NCBI GenBank assembly: GCA_013823945.1
Contig: PNMZ01000004.1
Location: 1 to 64,000, forward strand
Direction of reading: 5' to 3'
DNA length: 64,000 nt
DNA from: a bacterium
Lineage (GTDB): Bacteria; Armatimonadota; Fimbriimonadia; Fimbriimonadales; Fimbriimonadaceae
Shown: positions 52,749-62,079 of the stretch, one piece after another
Layout of the letters: each line of letters opens with the position of its first letter
How positions within the stretch are numbered: position 1 is the stretch's first letter
Translations under genes and position numbers: made by a program
Notes under the pieces: model-generated
What the model was told of the DNA's origin: nothing
What the model saw: only the letters and a program-made list of their open reading frames with translations
The model's database searches: none

Positions 52749-54434
52749 TTAGTTCATTGGTCTGATGAGATTGTTATCTCTTGCGGATTGATTGGCGATC
52801 TCGTACCCAGCGTCGGCGTGGCGGATGACTCCGATTGCGGGGTCGTTAAACAGGACTCTTTCGATCCTGGAAGCCGCTTCGGGAGTTCCGTCCGCAACGA
52901 TGACGACGCCGGAATGTTGGCTGTAGCCCATACCGACGCCACCGCCATGATGGAGGCTGACCCATGTTGCTCCGCCCGCGACGGCGGTCATGGCGTTAAG
53001 GAGCGGCCAATCGGAGACGGCATCGCTGCCGTCAAGCATCGCTTCGGTTTCGCGGTTAGGGCTCGCGACGGAACCGGTATCGAGGTGGTCGCGTCCGATG
53101 ACAATTGGGGCAGAGAGTTCGCCAGACGCGACCATGTCGTTGAATGCGAGGGCGGCACGGTGACGATGACCGAGTCCGAGCCAGCAGATTCGGGCGGGAA
53201 GCCCTTGGAAGGCGATTCGCTCGCGGGCTTGGGTGAGCCATCGGTGAAGAGGCTTGTCATCAGGGAACAACTCGCGGACCTTGGCGTCCGTTTTGTAAAT
53301 GTCTTCTGGATCGCCGGACAGGGCCACCCAGCGGAAGGGGCCCTTTCCTTCGCAGAATAGGGGGCGGACGCAGGCCGGAACGAATCCAGGAAAGTCGAAC
53401 GCATTGGTGACACCCTCGTCTTTTGCGACTTGGCGGATATTGTTGCCGTAGTCGATCGTCGGGACACCCATGTGGTGAAAATCTAGCATGGCTTGAACGT
53501 GGACGGCGCAAGACTCGGCGGCTCGTTTAGTGAGGACTTTTTGATCATCGGGTGAGCCTTTGCGGGCTGACTCCCACTGCTCGAGAGTCCAACCAGCGGG
53601 GAGATAACCATTGATGAGGTCGTGGGCAGAGGTTTGGTCGGTGACGGCGTGGGGTTTAGGTCCGCCACTTTTGGAAAGTTCGACGAATTGGGGCATGAGA
53701 TCGGCAGCGTTGCCGAGGAGGCCGACACTGGTTGGTTCAGAGGCTCGATCGATGATTGCGATTGCTTCTTCGATTGTTGTGGCTTTGTGATCAAGGTATC
53801 GCGTTTTGATGCGAAAATCAATTCGGGATTCTTGGCACTCAATGGCAATGCAGTGGGCTCCGGCGAGGACCGCGGCGAGAGGCTGTGCACCTCCCATTCC
53901 GCCCAGGCCAGCAGTGAGAATCCACTTGTTCGTCCAATCGCCGTTGTAATGCTGGCGACCGAGTTCGACAAACGTTTCATGAGTTCCTTGAACGATGCCT
54001 TGGCTACCGATGTATATCCATGAGCCGGCGGTCATTTGACCGTACATCATGAGGCCCTTTCGATCCAGTTCGTGGAAGTGCTCCCAGGTTGCCCATTTGG
54101 GGACGAGGTTGGAGTTTGCAATCAGGACTCTTGGGGCGTCGGAATGGGTTTGGAGAACGGCGACGGGTTTGCCGGACTGGACGAGGAGGGTTTGGTCGGA
54201 ATTAAGTTTTTCGAGGGTTTTGAGGATGGCCTCGAAGCATTCCCAATTGCGGGCGGCTTTGCCGATTCCGCCGTAGACGACGAGGTCTTCGGGGCGTTCG
54301 GCGACCTCGGGGTCGAGGTTATTTTGGATCATGCGGTAGGCAGCTTCGATTTGCCAGTTCTTGCATGTGAGGGTTGACCCTCGTGGGGCGCGTACTGTGC
54401 GCGGTTGGGCGGCGTTGCCCAAAGTTGTGGTCAT
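52749..54434 (-). CDS. hutU: Urocanate hydratase
   Basis: A 561-residue NAD-dependent enzyme that adds water to urocanate to make imidazolonepropionate. Diagnostic blocks include [38 protein letters not shown] and the active-site region [14 protein letters not shown]. Length is standard. First gene of the hut set, with a TAAAAT box 6 bases before the ATG. Confidence 0.97.
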   Translation of the reverse strand: MTTTLGNAAQPRTVRAPRGSTLTCKNWQIEAAYRMIQNNLDPEVAERPEDLVVYGGIGKAARNWECFEAILKTLEKLNSDQTLLVQSGKPVAVLQTHSDAPRVLIANSNLVPKWATWEHFHELDRKGLMMYGQMTAGSWIYIGSQGIVQGTHETFVELGRQHYNGDWTNKWILTAGLGGMGGAQPLAAVLAGAHCIAIECQESRIDFRIKTRYLDHKATTIEEAIAIIDRASEPTSVGLLGNAADLMPQFVELSKSGGPKPHAVTDQTSAHDLINGYLPAGWTLEQWESARKGSPDDQKVLTKRAAESCAVHVQAMLDFHHMGVPTIDYGNNIRQVAKDEGVTNAFDFPGFVPACVRPLFCEGKGPFRWVALSGDPEDIYKTDAKVRELFPDDKPLHRWLTQARERIAFQGLPARICWLGLGHRHRAALAFNDMVASGELSAPIVIGRDHLDTGSVASPNRETEAMLDGSDAVSDWPLLNAMTAVAGGATWVSLHHGGGVGMGYSQHSGVVIVADGTPEAASRIERVLFNDPAIGVIRHADAGYEIANQSARDNNLIRPMN

Positions 54435-54440
54435 GCCCTT

Positions 54441-54446
54441 ATTTTA
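54441..54446 (-). promoter_or_regulatory. Putative -10 box (TAAAAT) of hutU
   Basis: On the minus strand TAAAAT ends 6 bases before the ATG at 54434. It suggests a leaderless hutU message. A -35 element would fall in the upstream terminator and is not recognisable. Confidence 0.4.
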
Positions 54447-54461
54447 GCCTTTGGGCGGGCA

Positions 54462-54503
54462 CAGAAAAACCGCCAGCTTTTGTGAAGTCTGGCGGTTTTT
54501 CTG
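54462..54503. terminator. Bidirectional terminator between a PEP-CTERM gene and hutU
   Basis: A 15-bp stem, cagaaaaaccgccag (54462-54476) with ctggcggtttttctg (54489-54503), with A-rich and T-rich edges. It closes the minus-strand PEP-CTERM gene just before the hutU promoter. Confidence 0.9.
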
Positions 54504-54516
54504 ACTGGATTGACGT

Positions 54517-55326
54517 TTACTTTTTGCGGCGTCGAACGAGAGAGGCTGCGCCAAGACCGAGAACGGTCAGAGTTGCTGGTTCTGGAACTGCTTCGACATT
54601 AAAATTATCGTAGTAGGCACCCATTGGGCCACCCGTCCCATTTGCAACGGCAACAACGGATGTGAAGTCTATCCTTGCCCCCGAAACGGTTGTTGTCAGA
54701 ATATTTCCAGTTCCAGCGAAAATTTGGGAATTCGCAGAATCTTTGATTGTCAGGTTATAGCCTATTGATGGGTTCGTTGTATCAAGAATCAGCGTTAGAT
54801 CGAGCCACTGATTTCGGTAAGTACTGAAATTTGAAATCGTTCCAATCGTTGCATAAGTGAACGACGAATCGTTCCACATGACAACGTTTCCGTTGTTTTG
54901 AATACCAGTTCTTATTGAGCGGCTACTAATTCCGTTATTCCAGGTCATTCTGCTTCTGAATCCATGAACGTTGTTAGTGGAGGTCGTTCCAAAGCTCCCG
55001 GCGGATGATTCCATGAACATTTTCATATTTGTTCGGATTTGGCCCTGATTCTGAGAAGAAGGGAAGCTAGTTGGTTGGATTGTCGTTGAAGGAAGTAAGG
55101 TGGTTCCGTTGGTTGTTGCGTATAGTGCTTGGCTACCTGAAAACTTCTGAGTTGTGCTCACCCGCCAGTTGTTTAAACCGTTCCAATCGGAATTTGTCGC
55201 TGGATTCGGGGAGCCCCAAGCTGGGACTTCAGTCGTTTCAAAAGAGGTTGAGTAGGGCAGGTTTACAGCCAAGCTCAGAGCTGACATCCCCACCATTGTC
55301 AAAAGCGCAATGTTTCGCATTTTCAT
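54517..55326 (-). CDS. PEP-CTERM sorting-domain protein
   Basis: A 269-residue exported protein. A signal peptide (about 1-20) is followed by a beta-rich, Ser/Thr/Asn-rich domain reminiscent of carbohydrate-binding sandwiches, and the C terminus is VPEPATLTVLGLGAASLV then RRRKK. Exosortase should process it. An AGGA site lies upstream of the ATG, unlike the leaderless PEP-CTERM gene at 46220. The leader of about 100 nt has several imperfect stems. Confidence 0.85.
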   Translation of the reverse strand: MKMRNIALLTMVGMSALSLAVNLPYSTSFETTEVPAWGSPNPATNSDWNGLNNWRVSTTQKFSGSQALYATTNGTTLLPSTTIQPTSFPSSQNQGQIRTNMKMFMESSAGSFGTTSTNNVHGFRSRMTWNNGISSRSIRTGIQNNGNVVMWNDSSFTYATIGTISNFSTYRNQWLDLTLILDTTNPSIGYNLTIKDSANSQIFAGTGNILTTTVSGARIDFTSVVAVANGTGGPMGAYYDNFNVEAVPEPATLTVLGLGAASLVRRRKK

Positions 55327-55556
55327 GTGTTCCTGTGGTCTCCGCTAGCACGGCGACACACGGTGAAAAGATACTGGATTTGCATAAATGTATGTTCCCT
55401 GAAACCCGTGCATAAGAATTCACGGTTCAAAATGGGAGAATTGCAAGCAGAAATACGGGGGAGTTGGATGGGGCTATCGGACTTGTTACAATATTAAACG
55501 ATTTTGTTTTTTGGGTGTGTGCGAAATCATTTTGATTCTCCCTCGTCTGAAATGGT

Positions 55557-56000
55557 ATGAAAACTGGACTTTTGAGCTTGGTGGTAGCAGGGGCGGCAAC
55601 GACGGTCGTGTTGAGTGGATGTGGCGGGAGTGGGAACACGTTCAGTCAGTTTCAGGGGACATGGAGTGGCCCGTTCCAGGTTTACAACCCTGGTGGTGGG
55701 AGCAGTGTTGAAAGTTCCGGTACGATGACGGTGGTGTTTGATTCGTTCGGCGGCGCCCAGATTACGATGGTGCGAACTGATTCCAACAATCAAACTCAGG
55801 TTTTCAATAATGGGTTTGTTGATCGTGATCGCTTGTTCCGCTATGTGTGGCGGTGGAACAACACCAATGACCGGGAGACCCGAGGTGAGATCAGGATCAA
55901 CGGGAACTTCCTCCAGGGGGCGACGACGGATCGTCGAATTCCGACTACGTTCGCAGGTGGGGGAACTGGAGGAATGGAGTTCACTCTGACGAAGCAGTAA
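55557..56000 (+). CDS. Small lipoprotein
   Basis: A 147-residue lipoprotein. The lipobox LSGC (Cys about 22) follows a hydrophobic signal. The mature part is a small beta-rich domain with FQGTWSGPFQVY at the start, which may be a lipocalin-like or YceI-like fold, but the family is not recognised. A hairpin follows the stop. Confidence 0.7.
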   Translation: MKTGLLSLVVAGAATTVVLSGCGGSGNTFSQFQGTWSGPFQVYNPGGGSSVESSGTMTVVFDSFGGAQITMVRTDSNNQTQVFNNGFVDRDRLFRYVWRWNNTNDRETRGEIRINGNFLQGATTDRRIPTTFAGGGTGGMEFTLTKQ

Positions 56001-56010
56001 TATGAAGTCT

Positions 56011-56042
56011 AGTGGCCCGCCTCTCCATTTTAACGGGCCACT
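56011..56042. terminator. Hairpin between two convergent lipoprotein genes
   Basis: A 9-bp stem, agtggcccg (56011-56019) with cgggccact (56034-56042). A T-rich stretch is some bases away, so termination is likely but not certain. Confidence 0.6.
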
Positions 56043-56074
56043 CCGGTTGTTGAGAATTGTTTTGCTTGTACGAA

Positions 56075-56551
56075 TTACTTTCGAGTCAGGATCAATACAC
56101 CGTTCTTGCCAGTGTTGAGTTTTGCGGTTTTGTCTCCGGTTGATTCGAACTTGTTGGGCTTAGTTTCTTTTTTGAGATCTTCCAACATGCTCTTTTCGAT
56201 GTCGGCTTTGTTCGCGGCCGCCTCTTGCGGCAGATTGAGGAGCTCAACAGATTCAGGGTTGAGATTGAGGTCTTTGTCGGCTAGTGAATAGGTGCCTTGA
56301 ATTTTAATTTCTGAGTTCTCGGGGAAGATGGACATTGTATATTTTCCATCCTCCGTGAACACAAATTCGGCCTTTGTTGAGTCTGATTTGTCCTCAGGGA
56401 TGGCGGTCCAACTTCCGACGATCGGCGATTGTTTTACAGCTTCTTTGGAGGCGGGAGTATTGTCCTTCGGTTTGGTGTCGGCTGAATCAGTCGTGGAACA
56501 TCCGACAAGGATCAGGGCAAAGAGGGGGACGAGTGAAAGGAGTTTTTTCAT
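56075..56551 (-). CDS. Small lipoprotein
   Basis: A 158-residue lipoprotein with lipobox LVGC (Cys about 18) and a Lys/Asp/Ser-rich linker. The mature domain opens with PIVGSWTAIPEDK and contains EFVFTEDGKYTMSI, a pattern of small lipocalin-like domains. Function is unknown. It is convergent with the 55557 lipoprotein. Confidence 0.75.
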   Translation of the reverse strand: MKKLLSLVPLFALILVGCSTTDSADTKPKDNTPASKEAVKQSPIVGSWTAIPEDKSDSTKAEFVFTEDGKYTMSIFPENSEIKIQGTYSLADKDLNLNPESVELLNLPQEAAANKADIEKSMLEDLKKETKPNKFESTGDKTAKLNTGKNGVLILTRK

Positions 56552-56652
56552 CTAATGGTATCAGTCGTTGTCTGGGTGAATTTTGATGTGATCTGCATCA
56601 CAATCGCAGACAATTGATTTGAAAGAGAGACAGATCGCAGATTTGATTCGTA

Positions 56653-57417
56653 GTGAATCATATGCTGACAATGATTTTGGCGGGTGCGATTGCCACGGCG
56701 GATTTGAACGGAGTTTCGGTGGATTACAAGGACGGCGACGTGGTTTTAGAAGGTTATCTTGCCAAGCCGGATCAAGATGTTGTTGCGCCGGCGGTCATGA
56801 TTGTTCATCAATGGGGTGGCCTTGGAGAATATGAAAAACGCAGGGCCGATATGCTCGCTAAGATGGGTTATGTTGCTTTCGCAGTTGATATTTATGGCAA
56901 GGGAGTGCGACCGACGGGAAACGACCGGGGACAATTTGCTGGGAAATATAAGGGCGACCGGACGCTCTTTCGGTCACGTCTGAAGGCGGGATTGGATGAA
57001 ATTCGACGGACGCCGGGAGTTGATGCGGATAAGATCGCAGTGATTGGCTATTGTTTTGGTGGTACGGGGGCTTTGGAATTGGCGCGATCTGGCGCGGATA
57101 TTCGAGGTGCGGTGAGCTTCCATGGTGGGATTGGACAAGGCAAAATTGAAGAGGCGCCTGACATCAAAGCATCGATCTTGATTCTGCATGGAGCAGATGA
57201 TCCGTTCGTGCCGGCAAAAGAAATCGATGAGTTTTATGCTGAAATGCGGGCAGGGAAAGTGGATTATTCGTTGATCAGCTACGGTAATGCGGTGCATAGC
57301 TTCACAGAAGTGGAAGCAGGGAACGACAACTCGCGCGGCGCTGCTTACAATGCGGAAGCGGATCGGCGGAGTTGGGCGGCAATGACGAACTTCTTGCAAG
57401 AAGTTTTTGCACGTTAG
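56653..57417 (+). CDS. Dienelactone hydrolase family protein, exported
   Basis: A 254-residue alpha/beta hydrolase. The nucleophile is Cys in GYCFGG (about residue 134), with Asp in GADDPFVP (about 187) and His in AVHSFT (about 218), the DLH catalytic triad. The N terminus is hydrophobic (MLTMILAGAIATAD) and probably a signal peptide. The GTG at 56653 and the ATG at 56662 are both possible; neither has a clear ribosome site. It overlaps the next convergent gene by four bases. Confidence 0.9.
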   Translation: MNHMLTMILAGAIATADLNGVSVDYKDGDVVLEGYLAKPDQDVVAPAVMIVHQWGGLGEYEKRRADMLAKMGYVAFAVDIYGKGVRPTGNDRGQFAGKYKGDRTLFRSRLKAGLDEIRRTPGVDADKIAVIGYCFGGTGALELARSGADIRGAVSFHGGIGQGKIEEAPDIKASILILHGADDPFVPAKEIDEFYAEMRAGKVDYSLISYGNAVHSFTEVEAGNDNSRGAAYNAEADRRSWAAMTNFLQEVFAR

Positions 57418-58283
57418 AATAATTCGGCGATCATACAGCGGACAGAACCGCCGCCAATGAGTTCGATGGTTGGAATGGGGCATGGTACAAGCGTTCCGTG
57501 CCCTTCGAGCTTTCTGACTTGGTCAGGGGCGAGGGCGGTCCGAGCAGATTCAGACAAGATGATGAGTTTGTCCCTTTCTTTGCTTTGAAGTTCAAGCATA
57601 TTCCCGGCATAGTTCTCCATTTGGGCGGGGGAGATTTCAATGATTTCGTGGGAGTCTAAATTTTCGTAGATCGCAAGTTTATCTTCAGGGTTTGGGATAA
57701 CTTCAGGTGTGATAACTGCCCATTTTGTGCCAATTGCCATCATGACATTTGTATGATAAATGTCATTTGTAGTTTGGAACGATGTGAACCCGTAGTCAAG
57801 CGTTTGTGCCCAATGGCTGAGAGTAGTGAGAGATGTTCTTGGGCTGATCGCGGCAAAGGCATGGCGATTGATTCGGTCGAGAACGAGGGAGCCGGTTCCT
57901 TCGAGGGGTGGGAGGTGTCGGAGGTCAATTTGGTTTGGATAATTTTGTTGAATCAATTCGAGTGGGATTGGTTTTGCTTCGGCTTGGCGGGAGGGGGCAA
58001 GCATAGGATAGAGCACATGGGTTTGGTTTTCGTGGGTGGAGAACCAGTTGTTAGGGAAATGGGCGTCGGGAGTCTGTGGCTTGGCCGTATCTTGGACGAC
58101 ATGAACGGTGACTCCATGTGCGATTAAGTTCTCAACAAACTGATCAAATTCCGACAGAATTCCATCTAGTGAATTTGGGGGAGTTTGTTGCGATTGGAAG
58201 GAGTTTGTAGCCTGAGTTTCTGGATTTGATACTGCAGTCGCGGGCCGAATCACGAGAATTGAGTTGGATGATTGCTCAGGCAC
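57414..58283 (-). CDS. CtlX-type citrulline/arginine-related amidinohydrolase
   Basis: A 289-residue protein of the guanidino-group-modifying (amidinotransferase-like) superfamily, similar in layout to CtlX. Motifs in order are NNWFSTHEN, GTGSLVLDR, HTNVMMAIG and GGGSVRCMIAELF with catalytic Cys near 283. It is likely to act on a free guanidino or ureido compound such as citrulline. The start is GTG at 58283; a TAAACT box lies 9 bases upstream. Confidence 0.85.
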   Translation of the reverse strand: MPEQSSNSILVIRPATAVSNPETQATNSFQSQQTPPNSLDGILSEFDQFVENLIAHGVTVHVVQDTAKPQTPDAHFPNNWFSTHENQTHVLYPMLAPSRQAEAKPIPLELIQQNYPNQIDLRHLPPLEGTGSLVLDRINRHAFAAISPRTSLTTLSHWAQTLDYGFTSFQTTNDIYHTNVMMAIGTKWAVITPEVIPNPEDKLAIYENLDSHEIIEISPAQMENYAGNMLELQSKERDKLIILSESARTALAPDQVRKLEGHGTLVPCPIPTIELIGGGSVRCMIAELF

Positions 58284-58405
58284 GATATTGATAGTTTACT
58301 GCCTCGCAAAATTTACGGGGAACTCTTGATCATTTAATTGCATAATCACCGTCGTAACATTGGTTACACGTGGTTTGGAGTTGTCCAGACAGCGGGAGAA
58401 AATTG

Positions 58406-60112
58406 ATGATGAATCGAACAAAGTGGTTGATCGTGTCGCTGATTTTGGCGACCATTGCGGTGTTGATGGCAGGTTGTGGAGGGGGAGGTGGCTCGTCGAA
58501 TTCAGTGGATACGAGTCAGCAAGTCTCCTTCTTTGTGACGGATGACTTGAGCACGGCTTATGATCATGTTTGGGTGAAATTCCATGAGGTTGAGCTTGAA
58601 TATGCTGGGGGGAGTAGTAAGGTTTACAACTCAGATACGGGGGTTGAGATTGACCTGAGGGCGCTGAATACTGGCTCAGGAAATCTCTTCCAATTCTTGG
58701 GTGCGGCAAGCTTTCCAAGTCAGCCGATTACGAAAATCAAGTTTACGGTCGCACGCAATTTGGTTCTTTTTACGACAGGGGCAACGACGGGGACGAATGC
58801 TCAGTTTGCCTCGACTTTCAATTTGCCAAATGGTCGGAGCCGATTTGAGGTGACTCCTTCGACTCCGTTGACTGTTGCTCCGGGCGGGGCAGTTGCGTTT
58901 GACTTTGATCTTTCGGCATGGACGATGGCGAGTGGCTTTGTCACCCCAGTTGGGGCAGTATTTACTGGCTCAGGGTTGGGCAATCCGGCAAACCATGTTG
59001 ACGAAGATTTTTCGGGGACGGTGAGTGATTTGGCGGGGACGGTTCCGACCTTGAGTTTTGCAGTAACGTGGGCAAACGGTCAGGTCGTGAAAGTGACGAC
59101 AAGTTCTTCAACCGTGTTTTTGAATTCAAATGGTGCTCCTTCGCCGGTTGTTGCGAACGGCAAACGCGTTGAAGTTCGCGGTCGGTTTGCAACGAGTAGC
59201 CAGTCTTTTGCGGCAAGTGTGGTGAAAGTTGAAGACTCGAATGGCGTGGGTGACGACGAGGACAAAGTGAAGGGATTGGTCAGGAATGCCAATGCTTCGG
59301 CTGGCACTTTTGAGGTGAAGAGTCAGTTTGTCCGTGGATTTTTGCCTGCTCAGCTGTGGGTGAACGTTCAGACGTCGAGTACGACGAAATACTTTAACCG
59401 ACTTGGTGCGGTGATTTCTTCGACGGCTTTTTATGCGGCGTTGACCTCTGGTTCGGCGGAAGCCGAGGGCGTTTATACTTCTGGGAACAACACTTTGGTT
59501 GCAACCAAAGTTAAGCTTGAAGACGGTGTTGGCGGTGATGATTACCAGGAAGCAAAAGGAACGTTGATCACCTCAAATGAGGGGGCGGGAACCTTGAGCA
59601 TTGCGATGACAGAGTGGGAGGGATTCGCTGGAACCTCAGGCGGAACGCTGAACATTTCCACGACTGGAGGCACTGACTACCGGGGAACGGATGGTCAAAC
59701 GATTACGAAGACGCAGTTCTTCGCGGGGCTTGCAGCAGCTAATTTAGTTAAGGTTGAAGGGACGTTCTCGGGCACGACGATGCAGGCTAAACGGCTTGAA
59801 CTTCGCAACAATGGTGGCGGAGGTGGTGCTGGGAATGATCCCCATGAAGTGAACGGGACGATTAGCGATATCAATGAATCTGCGGGAACCTTTAAGGTGA
59901 CGTTGGTGAGTTGGTTTGGCTTTGGTGGATCACATGGACAAGTGGTGAGTGTGACGATGACATCCGGGGCGACGTATCGCAATGATGATGGAAGCACGAT
60001 GACCAAGGAGCAATTCTTTGCGGCATTGGTAACAAGCCCTCTGGTAGAAGTGGATGGCACAGTAGCAGGTTCAGCAATGACAGGAGTCAAGGCTAAGCTT
60101 GACGACGACTAA
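58406..60112 (+). CDS. Lipoprotein with DUF4382 and DUF5666-like repeats
   Basis: A 568-residue lipoprotein with lipobox LMAGC (Cys about 24). A DUF4382-type domain follows (about 35-190, with VWVKFHEVELEY). The rest is made of about four modules of roughly 80-90 residues, each with a G-x-V/L-x(3)-N/D-x(3)-GT-x-x-V start and a V-x-L/V-E-D end, matching the DUF5666 repeat. Modules three and four share an EW or SW then GF segment. A GGGAGA site precedes the ATG. Function is unknown; these domains are thought to be extracellular. Confidence 0.8.
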   Translation: MMNRTKWLIVSLILATIAVLMAGCGGGGGSSNSVDTSQQVSFFVTDDLSTAYDHVWVKFHEVELEYAGGSSKVYNSDTGVEIDLRALNTGSGNLFQFLGAASFPSQPITKIKFTVARNLVLFTTGATTGTNAQFASTFNLPNGRSRFEVTPSTPLTVAPGGAVAFDFDLSAWTMASGFVTPVGAVFTGSGLGNPANHVDEDFSGTVSDLAGTVPTLSFAVTWANGQVVKVTTSSSTVFLNSNGAPSPVVANGKRVEVRGRFATSSQSFAASVVKVEDSNGVGDDEDKVKGLVRNANASAGTFEVKSQFVRGFLPAQLWVNVQTSSTTKYFNRLGAVISSTAFYAALTSGSAEAEGVYTSGNNTLVATKVKLEDGVGGDDYQEAKGTLITSNEGAGTLSIAMTEWEGFAGTSGGTLNISTTGGTDYRGTDGQTITKTQFFAGLAAANLVKVEGTFSGTTMQAKRLELRNNGGGGGAGNDPHEVNGTISDINESAGTFKVTLVSWFGFGGSHGQVVSVTMTSGATYRNDDGSTMTKEQFFAALVTSPLVEVDGTVAGSAMTGVKAKLDDD

Positions 60113-60131
60113 ATCACTTTAGGATTTATTT

Positions 60132-60164
60132 GCCCCCAAGAGGTATTCCTTTTGGGGGCTTTTT
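60132..60164 (+). terminator. Terminator after the DUF4382 lipoprotein gene
   Basis: Stem gcccccaa (60132-60139) with ttgggggc (60152-60159), followed by a T run. Confidence 0.85.
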
Positions 60165-60169
60165 GTTTT

Positions 60170-61009
60170 CTAGTGGGAGTGTTTGGTTCCGTTGTGAGTG
60201 TGGGTTGATTCTCCGCCCCTTCGTGGTGGGCCAGGTCGGCGAATGAAGCTCGGATCGGGGGTGCCGACATAGAATCTAGGAATCCAGGGGTAGGAATTTG
60301 TGACGACGTAATAGTAGGTTCCATTTGGGAATTCAGGGGTTATTCCGAACCGTCCATTGGCGGCATCAAGGTCGCCGGATTTGGACTTGTATTCCCAGTC
60401 TTGGACGAAGCTTCCGTCGTATTGTCCCCCGGGGCCGGATGGGCGGGTGCCTGATTTTAACTGGTATGAGCCTTTGAGTTCTGTGAAAGGTGACTTGGGA
60501 TTGAGGGGATCAGTGGGGGCATAGGGGCCGTAAATGGGGAAGCCATCAGCGGCCCAGCCGATTAGTGTCATTTGACTCTTGGATGGGATGAGGGGGCTCG
60601 GAACGCCATGGTAATGGTACGCGCCGGTGGGCTGGACATGGGCGTTGGCGTAGTCAATGCCGAGAGTTCCTTGACCGTTTTGGAATGCTTCGTAATTCCA
60701 GCCGGAACTTCGGTCTCGGTTCCACCATTCGTTGGTGAAGGGGTCGAACGGGACACCGTTTATCGCGATGCCGAAGTTGCTCATGGTGAGAGGGGTGAGC
60801 TTTTCGGGGTTTTCTTTTGGGTTTGCCGGGATGCGGTAGTTGTACGCTTGGGGTTGGATGGAGTTGGGGTTGCCTCGGTTCGGGAATTGGCCGGGGGTGT
60901 GGTTGGGGATGCCGTTAGCGGAGATGTATTTGTATTCGCCGCGAGTTTCGATCGTGATGGTGGGGTTGGCGAGTTGGTGGAGGGCGAGGAAGGTTAGGCT
61001 AGTGAGCAT
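60170..61009 (-). CDS. Secreted YHYH-domain protein
   Basis: A 279-residue secreted protein with the signature YHYHGVP (about 148-154) of the YHYH family and the conserved GWAADGFPIYGP block. A signal peptide covers the first 15 residues (MLTSLTFLALHQLA). The C terminus is His-rich (THTHNGTKHSH), which could bind a metal ion. A TATCAT box lies 6 bases before the ATG. Confidence 0.85.
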   Translation of the reverse strand: MLTSLTFLALHQLANPTITIETRGEYKYISANGIPNHTPGQFPNRGNPNSIQPQAYNYRIPANPKENPEKLTPLTMSNFGIAINGVPFDPFTNEWWNRDRSSGWNYEAFQNGQGTLGIDYANAHVQPTGAYHYHGVPSPLIPSKSQMTLIGWAADGFPIYGPYAPTDPLNPKSPFTELKGSYQLKSGTRPSGPGGQYDGSFVQDWEYKSKSGDLDAANGRFGITPEFPNGTYYYVVTNSYPWIPRFYVGTPDPSFIRRPGPPRRGGESTHTHNGTKHSH

Positions 61010-61015
61010 AGAGGG

Positions 61016-61021
61016 ATGATA
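61016..61021 (-). promoter_or_regulatory. Putative -10 box (TATCAT) of the YHYH gene
   Basis: On the minus strand TATCAT ends 6 bases before the ATG at 61009. Confidence 0.4.
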
Positions 61022-61056
61022 GGGGACGGCAGTGAGGAAATTGTGAGCAATAAGAG

Positions 61057-62049
61057 TTATTGTTTCTTTATAACTGCCAAACCAATTTCTCTAGAGACTC
61101 TATTCGTATATTGTGCAGCAATGGCCTTTCCTCTAGCGGCGAGTACGGAATCGATTTGGTTTGCCAAACTTGGCGTAATGGTGTAGATATCTGTTTTGAC
61201 TGACCCAGATTGGATGAAATATGTTTGTAAATTGTTAGCATTTTGACTGTACCCAACAACGGAATTGTCACCAAGAAGTCCGATGGCATAACAGAAAGTA
61301 TCACCAGGTAATGGTTCAATAATCGTTTCGTTATTGTTTGAATTCAAAATAACTCCGCGGGATGAGTTTGGCCCGGAATTGGTACGGTTGGCAAGAAGAA
61401 AACCAGACGCACCTTCAGTCGTTATGCCTGACAGGTTGGAGGACGTTGTATTTATTCGTGCTTGCAATGGTTCACCAGCAACAAAGTAGCCGTAGTAATA
61501 TTCGTTGTTTAGCGAATAAGTAACTGCAGACGGAACAGAACCAAGGTGGGAAGAAAAAAATGACGAAGAGTCACCAAGTTTATAGGATATTTCTAATATT
61601 CCATCTTTCACTCGGGCTATTTCGGTGTCAGAAGAAGTTGGATACGAATAAACCCCATAGATTGTCCCATCGTCATCAATCGGTAAATTTCCCCTAAAAT
61701 TAGTTGGAAATACAGGATTCATTTTGGTAGCTCCATCGAAGTACTCGACTGATCCTGTATAGCCATCGTACGAAAAGAACCGGGATGAAGGGGAGAAATA
61801 AGCTAGTTGAGGCAAGTTCGGGTTAGCTCTTGTCAACAACTGCATTGGCGACGTACCAGGTCGAGTAAGAAATACTCCTGATCCGCTTGCAGAGAGGATG
61901 CTTCCGTCGTTTGCGAGTGCAATCAGCGTGTGATTTGGTATCAAAGTAACTGTCCAAGAACTATTCTCAGAACTCGCCGACCCGCCGCAACCAAATAGGA
62001 AGAAAAGACTCAAGGCGGTAGCTGCGAGGAAAAGGTTAGTTCTGATCAT
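61057..62049 (-). CDS. Lipoprotein of unknown function
   Basis: A 330-residue lipoprotein with lipobox LFGC (Cys about 21). The mature part has repeated strand-like segments with GVILNSNNN and GLLGDNSVVGYSQNANN, suggesting a beta-propeller or beta-helix-like protein, but no family is recognised. Its codon use and higher A+T content differ from its neighbours, which may mark a recent arrival. Confidence 0.65.
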   Translation of the reverse strand: MIRTNLFLAATALSLFFLFGCGGSASSENSSWTVTLIPNHTLIALANDGSILSASGSGVFLTRPGTSPMQLLTRANPNLPQLAYFSPSSRFFSYDGYTGSVEYFDGATKMNPVFPTNFRGNLPIDDDGTIYGVYSYPTSSDTEIARVKDGILEISYKLGDSSSFFSSHLGSVPSAVTYSLNNEYYYGYFVAGEPLQARINTTSSNLSGITTEGASGFLLANRTNSGPNSSRGVILNSNNNETIIEPLPGDTFCYAIGLLGDNSVVGYSQNANNLQTYFIQSGSVKTDIYTITPSLANQIDSVLAARGKAIAAQYTNRVSREIGLAVIKKQ

Positions 62050-62079
62050 TAATTTACTTATGTTACTCCCTGAGGCAGA

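Noticed and set aside
55327-55440. Leader of the PEP-CTERM gene with short stretches resembling a cyclic di-GMP-I riboswitch (CAGGG, ATGCAAA, TAGCGG in order)
   Set aside because: The distance between the first two blocks is about 10 nt too short and the essential hairpin with a GNRA loop is missing.
61057-62049. Possible pseudogene because of A+T-rich, atypical codon use
   Set aside because: The frame is open for 330 codons with an intact lipobox and stop, so it is kept as a gene.
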